From Chitinophagaceae bacterium (lineage in GTDB: Bacteria > Bacteroidota > Bacteroidia > Chitinophagales > Chitinophagaceae): a DNA stretch of 64,000 nt. The notes below the pieces were generated by a model that did not search any database, was not told the origin of the DNA, and worked only from the letters and a program-made list of their open reading frames with translations. Positions 37,703 to 45,874 of the stretch are shown here, piece after piece (the first letter of the stretch is position 1; the number at the start of each line of letters is the position of its first letter). Both the position numbers and the translations under genes were made by a program. The stretch is taken from the NCBI GenBank assembly GCA_016720775.1, contig JADKJX010000001.1, positions 1,410,501 to 1,474,500 on the forward strand. The letters are read 5' to 3'.

Positions 37703-38674
37703 TTAATGGGTCGTTACGTTTCCTATCTTTTCCAGTATCTGGTGTGCCACTTCCATTGCCCGGAAACCATCCACCACACTCACCGGCGTATCGGTGTTGT
37801 TTATAATGGCATCCCTGAACTGTTCCAGTTCCATTTTAATGGCATTCACGTCTTCCACCACGGGGTTAGCAATGGCAATGGTCTTCTTGCCATTGTTTGT
37901 ATCAATGTCGAAGGTGAAAACATTTTTATCTCCCGGCGTATTCAACCGGATGATCTCTGTTTTCTTCTCCAGGAAATCAATACCAATGTAAGCGTCTTTC
38001 TGGAACAGGCGCATCTTCCGCATTTTTTTCATGGATATGCGGCTGCTGGTAAGGTTGGCCACACAGCCGTTGTCGAACTCTATGCGAACGTTGGCAATAT
38101 CCGGTGTGTCGCTCATTACCGCCACGCCGTTTGCGCTGATGTGGTTTACATTTCCTTTTACCAGGCTTAAAATGATGTCAATGTCATGTATCATCAGGTC
38201 AAGTATCACACTCACGTCGGTACCACGTGGATTGAATTGCGCCAACCGGTGCACTTCAATAAACATGGGTTTTAAATCCAGTCCTTTGGTTGCCAGGAAG
38301 GCGGGGTTAAAACGTTCCACATGGCCCACCTGGAATTTTATGTTTGCTTCCTTTGCCAGCTTCACCAGTTCCTTTGCTTCTTCCATGGTATTGGCAAGTG
38401 GTTTCTCCACAAAAACATGTTTACCCTTTCTTATGGCCAGTTCGCAAAGTTCAAAATGCGAAGAAGTAGGCGCTACTATATCAAGGGCATCACAGGCGTC
38501 GATCAGTTTTTCAACATCATCAAACCGCTGCAGTTGGTATTTTTGAGCCACCGCATTTGCATTGGCATCATCAATATCACAAAAGCCTACCAACTGAATG
38601 CCTTCAATGTTCAACCAGTTATTGAGGTGAAACTTTCCCAAATGGCCTGTGCCTATCTGTCCAACTTTTAGCAT
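37703..38674 (-). CDS. Gfo/Idh/MocA family NAD(P)-dependent oxidoreductase
   Basis: The 323-residue protein has an N-terminal Rossmann fold (VGQIGTGHLGKFHLNNW) and the dinucleotide-binding EKPLANTMEEA that carries the conserved EKP motif. A C-terminal domain with MIHDIDIILSL follows. Members act on sugars or inositols. The neighbouring sugar transferase suggests a role in nucleotide-sugar metabolism, but this is only context. Confidence 0.86.
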   Translation of the reverse strand: MLKVGQIGTGHLGKFHLNNWLNIEGIQLVGFCDIDDANANAVAQKYQLQRFDDVEKLIDACDALDIVAPTSSHFELCELAIRKGKHVFVEKPLANTMEEAKELVKLAKEANIKFQVGHVERFNPAFLATKGLDLKPMFIEVHRLAQFNPRGTDVSVILDLMIHDIDIILSLVKGNVNHISANGVAVMSDTPDIANVRIEFDNGCVANLTSSRISMKKMRKMRLFQKDAYIGIDFLEKKTEIIRLNTPGDKNVFTFDIDTNNGKKTIAIANPVVEDVNAIKMELEQFRDAIINNTDTPVSVVDGFRAMEVAHQILEKIGNVTTH

Positions 38675-38801
38675 ATCGTTATTTCTTTATAGTTCCTTTC
38701 AGGATTTTTTTGTGAGGAGTGTTTTGTCGTACTTCTCCCGAAAGTTTTCAGGAGAACCATCTCATTAAAAAACAATACCACCATAATTTAGCGACAATAT
38801 T

Positions 38802-39770
38802 CTATTCATCCCAGAATCCCATCTTCCCGAATTTTTCGATCCGTTGTTCCACTCTTTTCTCCGGGTCAATGGCTTTTAATTCTTTTATCACCGGTAAGAG
38901 GTAATTCTTTAGAACGTCTGCAGCCCCTTTGTAATCCCAATGGGCGCCGCCCAGGGGTTCGGGTATCACGCCATCCACGAGGCCAAATTTCATCATATCA
39001 TCTCCGGTGAGCCGGAGTTGTTCGGCAGCGGTTTCTTTTTTATCCCAGCTGCGCCATAAGATGCTGCTGCAGCTTTCGGGAGAGATAACGGTGTACCAGG
39101 TATTCTCCATCATATACACCCGGTCGCCCACGCCAATGCCTAATGCACCGCCGCTGGCACCTTCACCAATGATCACACATATCACAGGTACCCGCAGGCG
39201 TATCATTTCGTAAATATTGCGGGCAATGGCTTCGCCTTGTCCTCTTTCTTCAGCTTCCAGTCCGGGAAAAGCGCCCGGGGTATCAATAAGTGTAATAATG
39301 GGCTTGTTGAATTTCTCTGCCAGCTTCATCAGCCGCAATGCCTTCCGGTAACCTTCGGGGTTCGCCATCCCGAAATTGCGCATTTGCCGGGTTTTGGTGT
39401 TGGAACCTTTTTGCTGCCCGATCATCATTACGGTTTCGCCTTCTAATTGTGCAAAACCTCCCACCATGGCCTTGTCGTCCTTCACATTCCGGTCGCCGTG
39501 CAGTTCAATAAAATTGGTGCACATGTTCATGATGTATTTAAGGGTATAGGGCCTGTCGGGGTGGCGGCTAAGCTGTACTTTTTGCCAGGGGGTCAGGTTG
39601 GCGGTAAGGTGTTTCTTGGTTTCTACGATCCTTTCTTCCAGCATGGCAATGGCATCGCCCATGTTGGTCTTTGATTTTTCAGATGTGATCTTCAGTTGTT
39701 CTATCTGGTCGTATAGTTCTTTGATGGGTTTTTCAAAGTCGAGAAATTGCCGTTTTTTTAACTCGATCAT
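38802..39770 (-). CDS. accA: Acetyl-CoA carboxylase carboxyltransferase subunit alpha
   Basis: AccA with AccD transfers the carboxyl group from biotin to acetyl-CoA in the first step of fatty acid synthesis. The 322-residue protein has the N-terminal coiled region, LSRHPDRPYTLKYI, the GDPAMVGG-type segment KDDKAMVGGFA, TLIDTPGAFPGLEAEERGQG and GEGASGGALGIGVGD. Length is normal. Confidence 0.96.
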   Translation of the reverse strand: MIELKKRQFLDFEKPIKELYDQIEQLKITSEKSKTNMGDAIAMLEERIVETKKHLTANLTPWQKVQLSRHPDRPYTLKYIMNMCTNFIELHGDRNVKDDKAMVGGFAQLEGETVMMIGQQKGSNTKTRQMRNFGMANPEGYRKALRLMKLAEKFNKPIITLIDTPGAFPGLEAEERGQGEAIARNIYEMIRLRVPVICVIIGEGASGGALGIGVGDRVYMMENTWYTVISPESCSSILWRSWDKKETAAEQLRLTGDDMMKFGLVDGVIPEPLGGAHWDYKGAADVLKNYLLPVIKELKAIDPEKRVEQRIEKFGKMGFWDE

Positions 39771-39897
39771 GCGGTTGGTTTAATGGTTTTTTTACAATCT
39801 TATCATACCAAGATAAAATGGAAACTGTAAGATAGTTTGTAAAATTATGGCTTACAATTTTTTTATAAAAGTTTTGGATGGCAAAGGTAAAAAAACC

Positions 39898-39905
39898 TAT
39901 CTTTG
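39898..39905 (+). promoter_or_regulatory. -7 promoter element of the tRNA-Asp locus
   Basis: TATCTTTG is an exact match, with TTTG at 39873-39876 (21-bp spacer) as the -33 element. It lies upstream of the broken tRNA copy, so transcription would run through that copy and the GIY-YIG gene before reaching the intact tRNA. Confidence 0.7.
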
Positions 39906-39962
39906 CCGTCCCGAAAAAATGGGTTGCAGGCCGGGTTTTCCGCCTGAAATCCAGGACCCGGG

Positions 39963-40025
39963 TAGTTGGATCGGTAGTTCAGTTGGTCATCTCGCCTCAG
40001 GCGAGACGCCCTGTCACGGCGGAGG
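39963..40025 (+). pseudogene. Broken tRNA-Asp copy with a palindrome in its D arm
   Basis: Bases 39963-39987 are identical to 40318-40342, covering 5 nt of flank and the first 20 nt of tRNA-Asp. The next 19 nt contain a perfect palindrome, TCTCGCCT-C-AGGCGAGA, in place of 8 nt of the D arm. Then 40007-40025 is identical to 40351-40369, covering the anticodon arm. The T arm and 3' acceptor are missing. Confidence 0.8.
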
Positions 40026-40056
40026 CCGCTATCGATGAACATAAAGTTCTTTGGTC

Positions 40057-40320
40057 ATGTATTATGTTTATATAATTGAAAGCCGGCAATCAGGTCTCTT
40101 TTATAAAGGAAGTACCAGTGATTATAACAGGAGGTTGGATGAACATAATAATAACATAAATGACTATACAAAAGAGAAAGGCCCCTGGAAATTGGTTTTT
40201 GTTCAGGAGTTTGAAAGCAAATCAGAAGCTTTGGCTAAAGAAAAAAGGCTAAAGCGGTGTAATAAAGATTATTTACGCTGGTTATTGGATCAGCCGGTAA
40301 ATATTCTTAAGAGAAAATAG
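40057..40320 (+). CDS. Small GIY-YIG nuclease family protein
   Basis: The 87-residue protein is a bare GIY-YIG domain: MYYVYIIESR carries the first (YVY) motif and LFYKGSTSDYNRRLDEHN carries the second (YKG) with the conserved Arg. AKEKRLKRCNKDYLRWL supplies the conserved Glu and later residues. Such stand-alone domains (UvrC-like, UPF0213 type) are common in Bacteroidota and their role is unsettled. The ATG at 40057 is preferred to a TTG two codons earlier. It sits exactly between two tRNA-Asp copies, and its stop codon TAG is part of the direct repeat; the intact tRNA starts 2 bp later. Confidence 0.85.
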   Translation: MYYVYIIESRQSGLFYKGSTSDYNRRLDEHNNNINDYTKEKGPWKLVFVQEFESKSEALAKEKRLKRCNKDYLRWLLDQPVNILKRK

Positions 40321-40322
40321 TT

Positions 40323-40396
40323 GGATCGGTAGTTCAGTTGGTTAGAATGCCGCCCTGTCACGGCGGAGGTCGCGGGTTCGAGTCCCGTCCGGTCCG
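40323..40396 (+). tRNA. tRNA-Asp (GTC)
   Basis: The acceptor GGATCGG pairs with CCGGTCC. The anticodon stem CCGCC/GGCGG encloses CTGTCAC. The gene begins 2 bp after the stop of the GIY-YIG gene. Confidence 0.96.
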
Positions 40397-40406
40397 CAGA
40401 AAAATT

Positions 40407-40433
40407 AAGCCCGTAGTTCTTACGGGCTTTTTC
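40407..40433 (+). terminator. Terminator after tRNA-Asp
   Basis: A 9-bp stem AAGCCCGTA/TACGGGCTT is followed by T residues. Confidence 0.88.
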
Positions 40434-40523
40434 TTTGGCAGGAATGGGCTTTTACGCTTTAATTCATTATATAAGTCAACCCCCAAAGTCAGGCGCTATT
40501 GTATTACCTTTAAAGAAATAACC

Positions 40524-40910
40524 ATGGAATACTATTTCAGCAAAACCATTCATGCAAATTTTGATGATGCCATTGCAACAGTTACTGAAGCCCTTAAAGC
40601 CGAAGGTTTTGGCATACTGACAGAAATTGATATGAAAGCTACCTTAAAGAAAAAGCTTAATGTAGATTTTCACAACTATAAAATATTAGGAGCCTGTAAT
40701 CCTCCCTTCGCTTATAGGGCATTACTGGCGGAAGACAGGATAGGAACCATGTTGCCCTGCAATGTCATTGTCCAGGAAAAGGAAGAAGGCCAGGTAGAGG
40801 TTTCTGCTGTTGACCCCGCTGCCTCCATGAAGGCGATAGAAAATGATGAGTTGCATGATATTGCCATCGAAATCAGAAGGAGGCTGCAAAAAGTAATTCA
40901 ACAGTTGTAG
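40524..40910 (+). CDS. DUF302 domain protein
   Basis: The ATG at 40524 gives MEYYFSKTIHANFDDAIATV, the typical DUF302 beginning, and a 128-residue protein. The family pattern includes KKKLNVDFHNYKILGACNPPFAYRAL and LLPCNVIVQE-like MLPCNVIVQE. DUF302 proteins are small alpha-beta proteins found near stress, sulfur and metal genes, with no proven activity. A longer reading frame upstream runs through the tRNA and is not coding. TACCTTTA at 40504-40511 may be its -7 element. Confidence 0.88.
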   Translation: MEYYFSKTIHANFDDAIATVTEALKAEGFGILTEIDMKATLKKKLNVDFHNYKILGACNPPFAYRALLAEDRIGTMLPCNVIVQEKEEGQVEVSAVDPAASMKAIENDELHDIAIEIRRRLQKVIQQL

Positions 40911-40942
40911 ATTATTTATAAGATACGGTTCCGCATTGATAA

Positions 40943-41146
40943 TCAGCCACATTTTCCCTGGCTGTATTCAATACCAAACTTGTCCAGTATTTTTTCAAGC
41001 GGACAGAATTTTGTAAAAGATGATTGTACTAAATTTAAACCTACAAAGGCACTCAGCAATAGCCAGTTAAGATTTACATAGTAGGCAAGGGTAATGCTTA
41101 GCAAAACGAAACTACCGGCAACGGCACGGACGATTCTTTCTCTCAT
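40943..41146 (-). CDS. DUF2892 (YgaP-type) small membrane protein
   Basis: The 67-residue protein has MRERIVRAVAGSFVLLSITLAY, two membrane helices, and a C-terminal CPLEKILDKFGI segment. This matches the DUF2892 domain found as the membrane part of YgaP rhodanese and as stand-alone proteins. Here it is the last gene of the efflux operon, converging on DUF302. The single Cys before PLE could bind a metal or persulfide, which is speculation. Confidence 0.82.
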   Translation of the reverse strand: MRERIVRAVAGSFVLLSITLAYYVNLNWLLLSAFVGLNLVQSSFTKFCPLEKILDKFGIEYSQGKCG

Positions 41147-41165
41147 TTATTTTATTTTTTCATTA

Positions 41166-41474
41166 TTAATTACTTGATTTTTCTACTGGTATAATAAATG
41201 CCCTGATCGGGAATCCGGAGACAGCAGTTTCATTGTATTTATTAATCAGTTCCAGTGCTGTAAATGCATTCGTATCTGCTGTAAAACTGAACATGACTAT
41301 TGAATCAAATTCTTCTTCACCACTGGCGAACCAATTGTCGAGCAGGTTCTGTTGATGATCGTCTTTATGACCGATCGTTTTGCTGACGCTGAATACTTTT
41401 ATCTGCGCTTCTTCAAAAATTTTAGAAACGGTTTGCTGGTATTCCTTAAGGCTGGTTACAATTAATAGTTTCAT
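41166..41474 (-). CDS. Small protein of unknown function at the end of the efflux operon, possibly PII-like
   Basis: The 102-residue protein starts MKLLIVTSLKEYQQTVSKIF and is predicted to alternate strands and helices in a beta-alpha-beta pattern. Small ferredoxin-like or PII-like proteins, such as DUF3240, accompany RND metal-efflux genes in other phyla. The similarity here is by size, pattern and place only. It contains an HKDDH stretch that could bind metal. It lies 30 bp after the RND permease and 20 bp before DUF2892. Confidence 0.6.
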   Translation of the reverse strand: MKLLIVTSLKEYQQTVSKIFEEAQIKVFSVSKTIGHKDDHQQNLLDNWFASGEEEFDSIVMFSFTADTNAFTALELINKYNETAVSGFPIRAFIIPVEKSSN

Positions 41475-41503
41475 GATATCTGCTTTTAAAATAAGTAATA
41501 GGT

Positions 41504-44500
41504 TTATTTTATTTTCCGCCGCATCATCTTATAATAGAGCAGGGGTACCACCAATAATGTCAAAAAAGTTGATGTAATAGTTCCTCCCATCAACGATATG
41601 GCAAGCCCCTGGAAGATAGGATCGAATAGTATGATGACTGCACCCAGGGCCACCGCACCGGCAGTTAAAAGTATGGGAGTTGTACGTACTGCACCTGCTT
41701 CAATGATTGCCTGTTTTAAGGGGATGCCTTCCTTTAAACGGATATTAATAAAATCAATAAGCAATATCGAATTGCGTACCATCACACCTGCCAGCGCAAT
41801 AAACCCGATCATAGAGGTAGCGGTGAAATATGCATGTAACATCCAGTGGCCAAGTACGATCCCTATAAGTGATAAGGGTATTGCAGCAAGCATGACAAAG
41901 GGAACAGAAAAATTCTGGAACCATCCAACGATCAGGATATAGATCATAATGATAACCACCAGAAATGCAATACCGAGATCCCTGAACACTTCAAATGTGA
42001 TCTGCCATTCGCCGTCCCATTTCAGGCTGTAGTTATCTTCCAGTTCCGGTTGATGGGTATATTCTTCTTTCAGCGAGAAACCTGCGGGAACTTTGATGTT
42101 TTTTAAACTGTCTGAGATATTTGCAATAGCATAAGAGGGGCTTTCCAGTTTACCTGCCATATCTGCTAAAACATACACCACTTCTTTCTGATTCTTCCTG
42201 TAAATACTTTTTTGCTTTATTTGTTTTTTTACTACAACTACATCTCTTATTGTAACAGTGTTACCCTGCATACCTACTATTTTGAGGTTGAGGATATCAT
42301 CAATACTGCTTTTATCCGCATCACTTAATTGTAGTTTAATAACGGTTTGATTGAATAATGCCGGTTGATACATATTACCAACAGGCATGCCTGATAAAGC
42401 GGCATTCACCGTGGCGGAAACCTGTGCGGCGGCTACACCATAACGCATGGCTTTTTCCTTATCTACCTCAATATGATACTCGGGTTGATCAGCTTCCACC
42501 ATCCAGTCAGCATCAACAACATCGGCTGTTTTGCCAAACCTGGCTTTTAGCTGTTGTGCGATATTGATTTGCTCATTATAGTCGGGCCCGTATATTTCAG
42601 CAACCAGTGTTGATAAAACCGGTGGCCCGGGCGGCACTTCTACGATCTTAGCATTGGCATTGTATTTTTTTGCGATTGCCTGGATGTCCTCACGCATGGC
42701 TTTTGCAATGTCATGGCTCTGTTTACTCCTCTCATCTTTATTTACCAGGTTTACCTGTATGTCTGCCACATTATCTCCTCTCCTCAGATCATAATGCCTT
42801 ACCAAGCCATTGAAACTAATAGGAGCAGAAGTGCCAATGTACGATTGGTAGTTTTCAACAAGTGGTTGTTGCGAAATATAGGCTGCAATATCTTTTGTTA
42901 CAGCCTGCGTTTTTTCAAGCGTGGTTCCCTCAGGCATATCGATCACCACCTGGAACTCATTCTTATTATCGAATGGCAGCATTTTTACCGCTACTGATTT
43001 TGTATAGAACAGCATCATGGACCCTAGTAAGATCAATACTATACTGATCATGAATGTCCATCGTTTCCATCTTTTTTCAAGTAACGGGTATATGAATGAG
43101 CGATAGATCTTATAAATACGTGATTCTTCCAGTTGATGGGCCTTACTCTCTTTATGTTTCGTTCCGGATTTTTTCTCTTTCTCACGAAGAAAAATATATC
43201 CGAGATAAGGTGTGAGTGTTAATGCTACAATGAGTGACAACATCATAGCAATGGAAGCACCGATTGGCATCGGGCTCATGTATGGCCCCATCATACCTGA
43301 TACGAAGGCCATTGGTAAAACGGCTGCAACCACGGTGAAGGTGGCGAGGATCGTAGGATTACCTACTTCATTGATGGCATAGATGGCCGCCTGCAAAGGG
43401 GGTAACCGTTTCATCTTAAAATGCCGGTGCATATTCTCTGCAATAATGATGGAATCATCAACCACGATACCCGTTATGAACACCAGCGCAAACAGTGTTA
43501 TCCGGTTAAGGGTATAATCCATCATATAATAACTGAACAGTGTCAAGGCAAATGTGACCGGTACCGATAAGAATACCACCAAACCTCCCCGCCAGCCCAT
43601 GGCCAGCATTACGAAAAGGGTTACTACAACAATAGAAATAAACAAATGGAATAACAATTCTGATACTTTGGCAGATGCAGTTTCGCCGTAGTTCCGGCTA
43701 ACTGTCAGATGAACATCAGCCGGAATAAGATCATTTTTAAGGCGATCAACCTTGGACAGGATCTGTTTTGCCATTTTCATTGCATCGGCGCCTTTTTTCT
43801 TGGCAACAGACAGGGTTACTGCAGGATAGGCTGACCGGAACTCATTTGCTTTTGACGTATCTGCTTTTCCATAACCAAATAATGCATATTGACTTGCTGT
43901 TTCAGGCCCATCTTCTATTTTTGCGACTTGTTTCAGGTAAACAGGCTGTTGCTGGTTGATGCCCACCACCAGGTTGGCAACATCATCTGCGGTAGTTAAA
44001 AAATTCCCGGTTTCAACAGAAAATGCGGTGTCCTGTTGTAACAATGTACCACCCTGCATTTGGGCATTACTGCTTAGTATTTGTTTGCTGACAGAAAGGA
44101 AATCTACATGGTTTTCTGCCATCTTATCTTTATCCAGTATCACTTTCACTTCACGGCTGCGACCACCAATGATATTGATATCAGAAACATCCGGGATCTT
44201 TTTTATTTCATTTGATAGTTCCTGGCCAAGTTGCTTTAGCCGGTAATCGTCATAGGTTTCACTCCACAGCGTTAAGCCCAGTACCGGTACATCATCAATT
44301 GCACGGGTTTTAATCAGCGGCATGCTAACGCCCTGTGGCATTTTATCCATATTCTTCATGATCTCGCTGTAAAGCTTTACCAGGGATTTCTCTACATTTT
44401 CGCCAACATAAAACTGAACAATGATCATCGACTGGCCTTTCATCGAAGTAGAATAGACGTATTCGACGCCCTTCACATTCGAGATCATTTTTTCCAGCGG

Positions 44501-44710
44501 TGCAGATACTTTTGTTTCCACATCTTTAGGTTCGGCACCGGGATAACCGATAAAGATATCGGCCATCGGCACCTGTATCTGTGGTTCTTCTTCCCTGGGT
44601 ATCAGGTATGTGCTGTATGCGCCAATCAGTAAAAAGGCGAACATCAGCAGTATGGTTAATTTAGATTGTAGAAATGCTTTTGCTATTTTCCCTGAGAAAC
44701 CGTTTTCCAT
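41504..44710 (-). CDS. Efflux RND transporter permease subunit (AcrB/CzcA superfamily)
   Basis: This proton-driven inner-membrane pump of 1068 residues has the two-fold RND repeat of twelve helices with two large periplasmic loops. The fourth helix carries GIVVDDSIIIAENMHRH with the paired aspartates of the proton relay. The N-terminus has LIPREEEPQIQVP. The second half has RNSILLIDFINIRL. The sequence is nearer to the HAE1 type than to typical heavy-metal pumps, and the substrate is not certain. It is cotranscribed with a TolC-like channel and an adaptor. Confidence 0.94.
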   Translation of the reverse strand: MENGFSGKIAKAFLQSKLTILLMFAFLLIGAYSTYLIPREEEPQIQVPMADIFIGYPGAEPKDVETKVSAPLEKMISNVKGVEYVYSTSMKGQSMIIVQFYVGENVEKSLVKLYSEIMKNMDKMPQGVSMPLIKTRAIDDVPVLGLTLWSETYDDYRLKQLGQELSNEIKKIPDVSDINIIGGRSREVKVILDKDKMAENHVDFLSVSKQILSSNAQMQGGTLLQQDTAFSVETGNFLTTADDVANLVVGINQQQPVYLKQVAKIEDGPETASQYALFGYGKADTSKANEFRSAYPAVTLSVAKKKGADAMKMAKQILSKVDRLKNDLIPADVHLTVSRNYGETASAKVSELLFHLFISIVVVTLFVMLAMGWRGGLVVFLSVPVTFALTLFSYYMMDYTLNRITLFALVFITGIVVDDSIIIAENMHRHFKMKRLPPLQAAIYAINEVGNPTILATFTVVAAVLPMAFVSGMMGPYMSPMPIGASIAMMLSLIVALTLTPYLGYIFLREKEKKSGTKHKESKAHQLEESRIYKIYRSFIYPLLEKRWKRWTFMISIVLILLGSMMLFYTKSVAVKMLPFDNKNEFQVVIDMPEGTTLEKTQAVTKDIAAYISQQPLVENYQSYIGTSAPISFNGLVRHYDLRRGDNVADIQVNLVNKDERSKQSHDIAKAMREDIQAIAKKYNANAKIVEVPPGPPVLSTLVAEIYGPDYNEQINIAQQLKARFGKTADVVDADWMVEADQPEYHIEVDKEKAMRYGVAAAQVSATVNAALSGMPVGNMYQPALFNQTVIKLQLSDADKSSIDDILNLKIVGMQGNTVTIRDVVVVKKQIKQKSIYRKNQKEVVYVLADMAGKLESPSYAIANISDSLKNIKVPAGFSLKEEYTHQPELEDNYSLKWDGEWQITFEVFRDLGIAFLVVIIMIYILIVGWFQNFSVPFVMLAAIPLSLIGIVLGHWMLHAYFTATSMIGFIALAGVMVRNSILLIDFINIRLKEGIPLKQAIIEAGAVRTTPILLTAGAVALGAVIILFDPIFQGLAISLMGGTITSTFLTLLVVPLLYYKMMRRKIK

Positions 44711-44734
44711 GAAGTTGTATTGATCGTTTATTAT

Positions 44735-45850
44735 TTATTTTTTGATGATAACCGGAACTCCGTTGTATAGTCTTCCATCTGCATGTACTATAAAACTTTC
44801 ATTTTTTGCAAGCCCAGACAGCACTTCTACTTTATTACCAAAGTTTTTGCCCAATCTTACCCATCTCAGTAACGCTGTATTATTATTGCTGATGGTATAC
44901 AACCCGGTTAGCTGGTCTTTGTTAATAATGCTTTCAACAGGTACAAGAATATTATTATTACCCGCCTCCATATTTCGCAGCGGCTCTTTTGCAGGAATGT
45001 TCACATTTACGTACATGCCTGAATAAATTTGTTGCTTTTCACTCTCGGGGATGCTGATCTTAATGATGTATTGTCCCCCGCTGGACTGGGAAGACTGGCT
45101 GATCTGTATGATTTTACCCGTGATCAATTTATTGATGGATTTTATATTCAGCATTGCTGGGCCCCCCTGTTTAATGGAGGCGATCTGCGATTCACCTACT
45201 GAAGCGCTTACCTGTAAACCGCCACTTTGTTCGATGGTTACTACTGGCATGCCCGGGGTGGCCATGCTGCCGGCATCCAGCATTTTTTGTGTTACCACTC
45301 CACTGAATGGTGCAGTAACATTGGTATACGAAAGCTGGGCATTAACCTCGTTTCGCATTTGCCGGGCTGCATTCAGGTTGGCTTTTGCAGCCTTATATTG
45401 CAGTGATACGTTATCCAGTTCTTTTGCAGATGCACTTTGCTGGTTATACAAAACAGTAAACCTGTCGTAATCTTTTTGCGCATTCTGTAATGATGCGTCA
45501 GCCTGTGCAATCATTGCTTCTGTTTGCGCACGTTTGGCCAAAATATCGGTACTGTTTACGGTAAAGACCAGTTGCCCCTGTTTTACGTGATCGCCGATGT
45601 TTACATATACTTTAGTGATATAGCCCATAACCCTTGTGCTTATATTGGCTGTCTGAACTGCTTCCACCTGTCCGCTGGCATTGATGCCTCCGGAAATATC
45701 ATCATTGCCGGGTGTTGCTACGGTTACTGTTACAGGATTTTCCTTCAACCCGTTTTTTCCTTCAACTTTATTATTTGAACAGCTGTGCAATAATGCTGTT
45801 GCAATAACTGCCAGTATCAATAACGGTGCTTTATTTAGATTCATATTCAT
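44735..45850 (-). CDS. RND efflux periplasmic adaptor lipoprotein (HlyD/MFP)
   Basis: The 371-residue protein has an N-terminal lipoprotein signal with the lipobox LLHSC, so it is anchored by lipid. It has the biotinyl-lipoyl-like half domains around the coiled hairpin (TEAMIAQADASLQNAQKDYD), TAPFSGVVTQKMLDAGSMA, and the beta-barrel that follows. It links the permease to the outer-membrane channel. The spacing of 24-25 bp on either side supports one operon. Confidence 0.93.
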   Translation of the reverse strand: MNMNLNKAPLLILAVIATALLHSCSNNKVEGKNGLKENPVTVTVATPGNDDISGGINASGQVEAVQTANISTRVMGYITKVYVNIGDHVKQGQLVFTVNSTDILAKRAQTEAMIAQADASLQNAQKDYDRFTVLYNQQSASAKELDNVSLQYKAAKANLNAARQMRNEVNAQLSYTNVTAPFSGVVTQKMLDAGSMATPGMPVVTIEQSGGLQVSASVGESQIASIKQGGPAMLNIKSINKLITGKIIQISQSSQSSGGQYIIKISIPESEKQQIYSGMYVNVNIPAKEPLRNMEAGNNNILVPVESIINKDQLTGLYTISNNNTALLRWVRLGKNFGNKVEVLSGLAKNESFIVHADGRLYNGVPVIIKK

Positions 45851-45874
45851 AAACTTTAGATTCTCTTTTTAATA

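Noticed and set aside
39847..40075. Two short ORFs in front of the GIY-YIG gene
   Set aside because: They run through the promoter and the broken tRNA-Asp copy and show no protein features.
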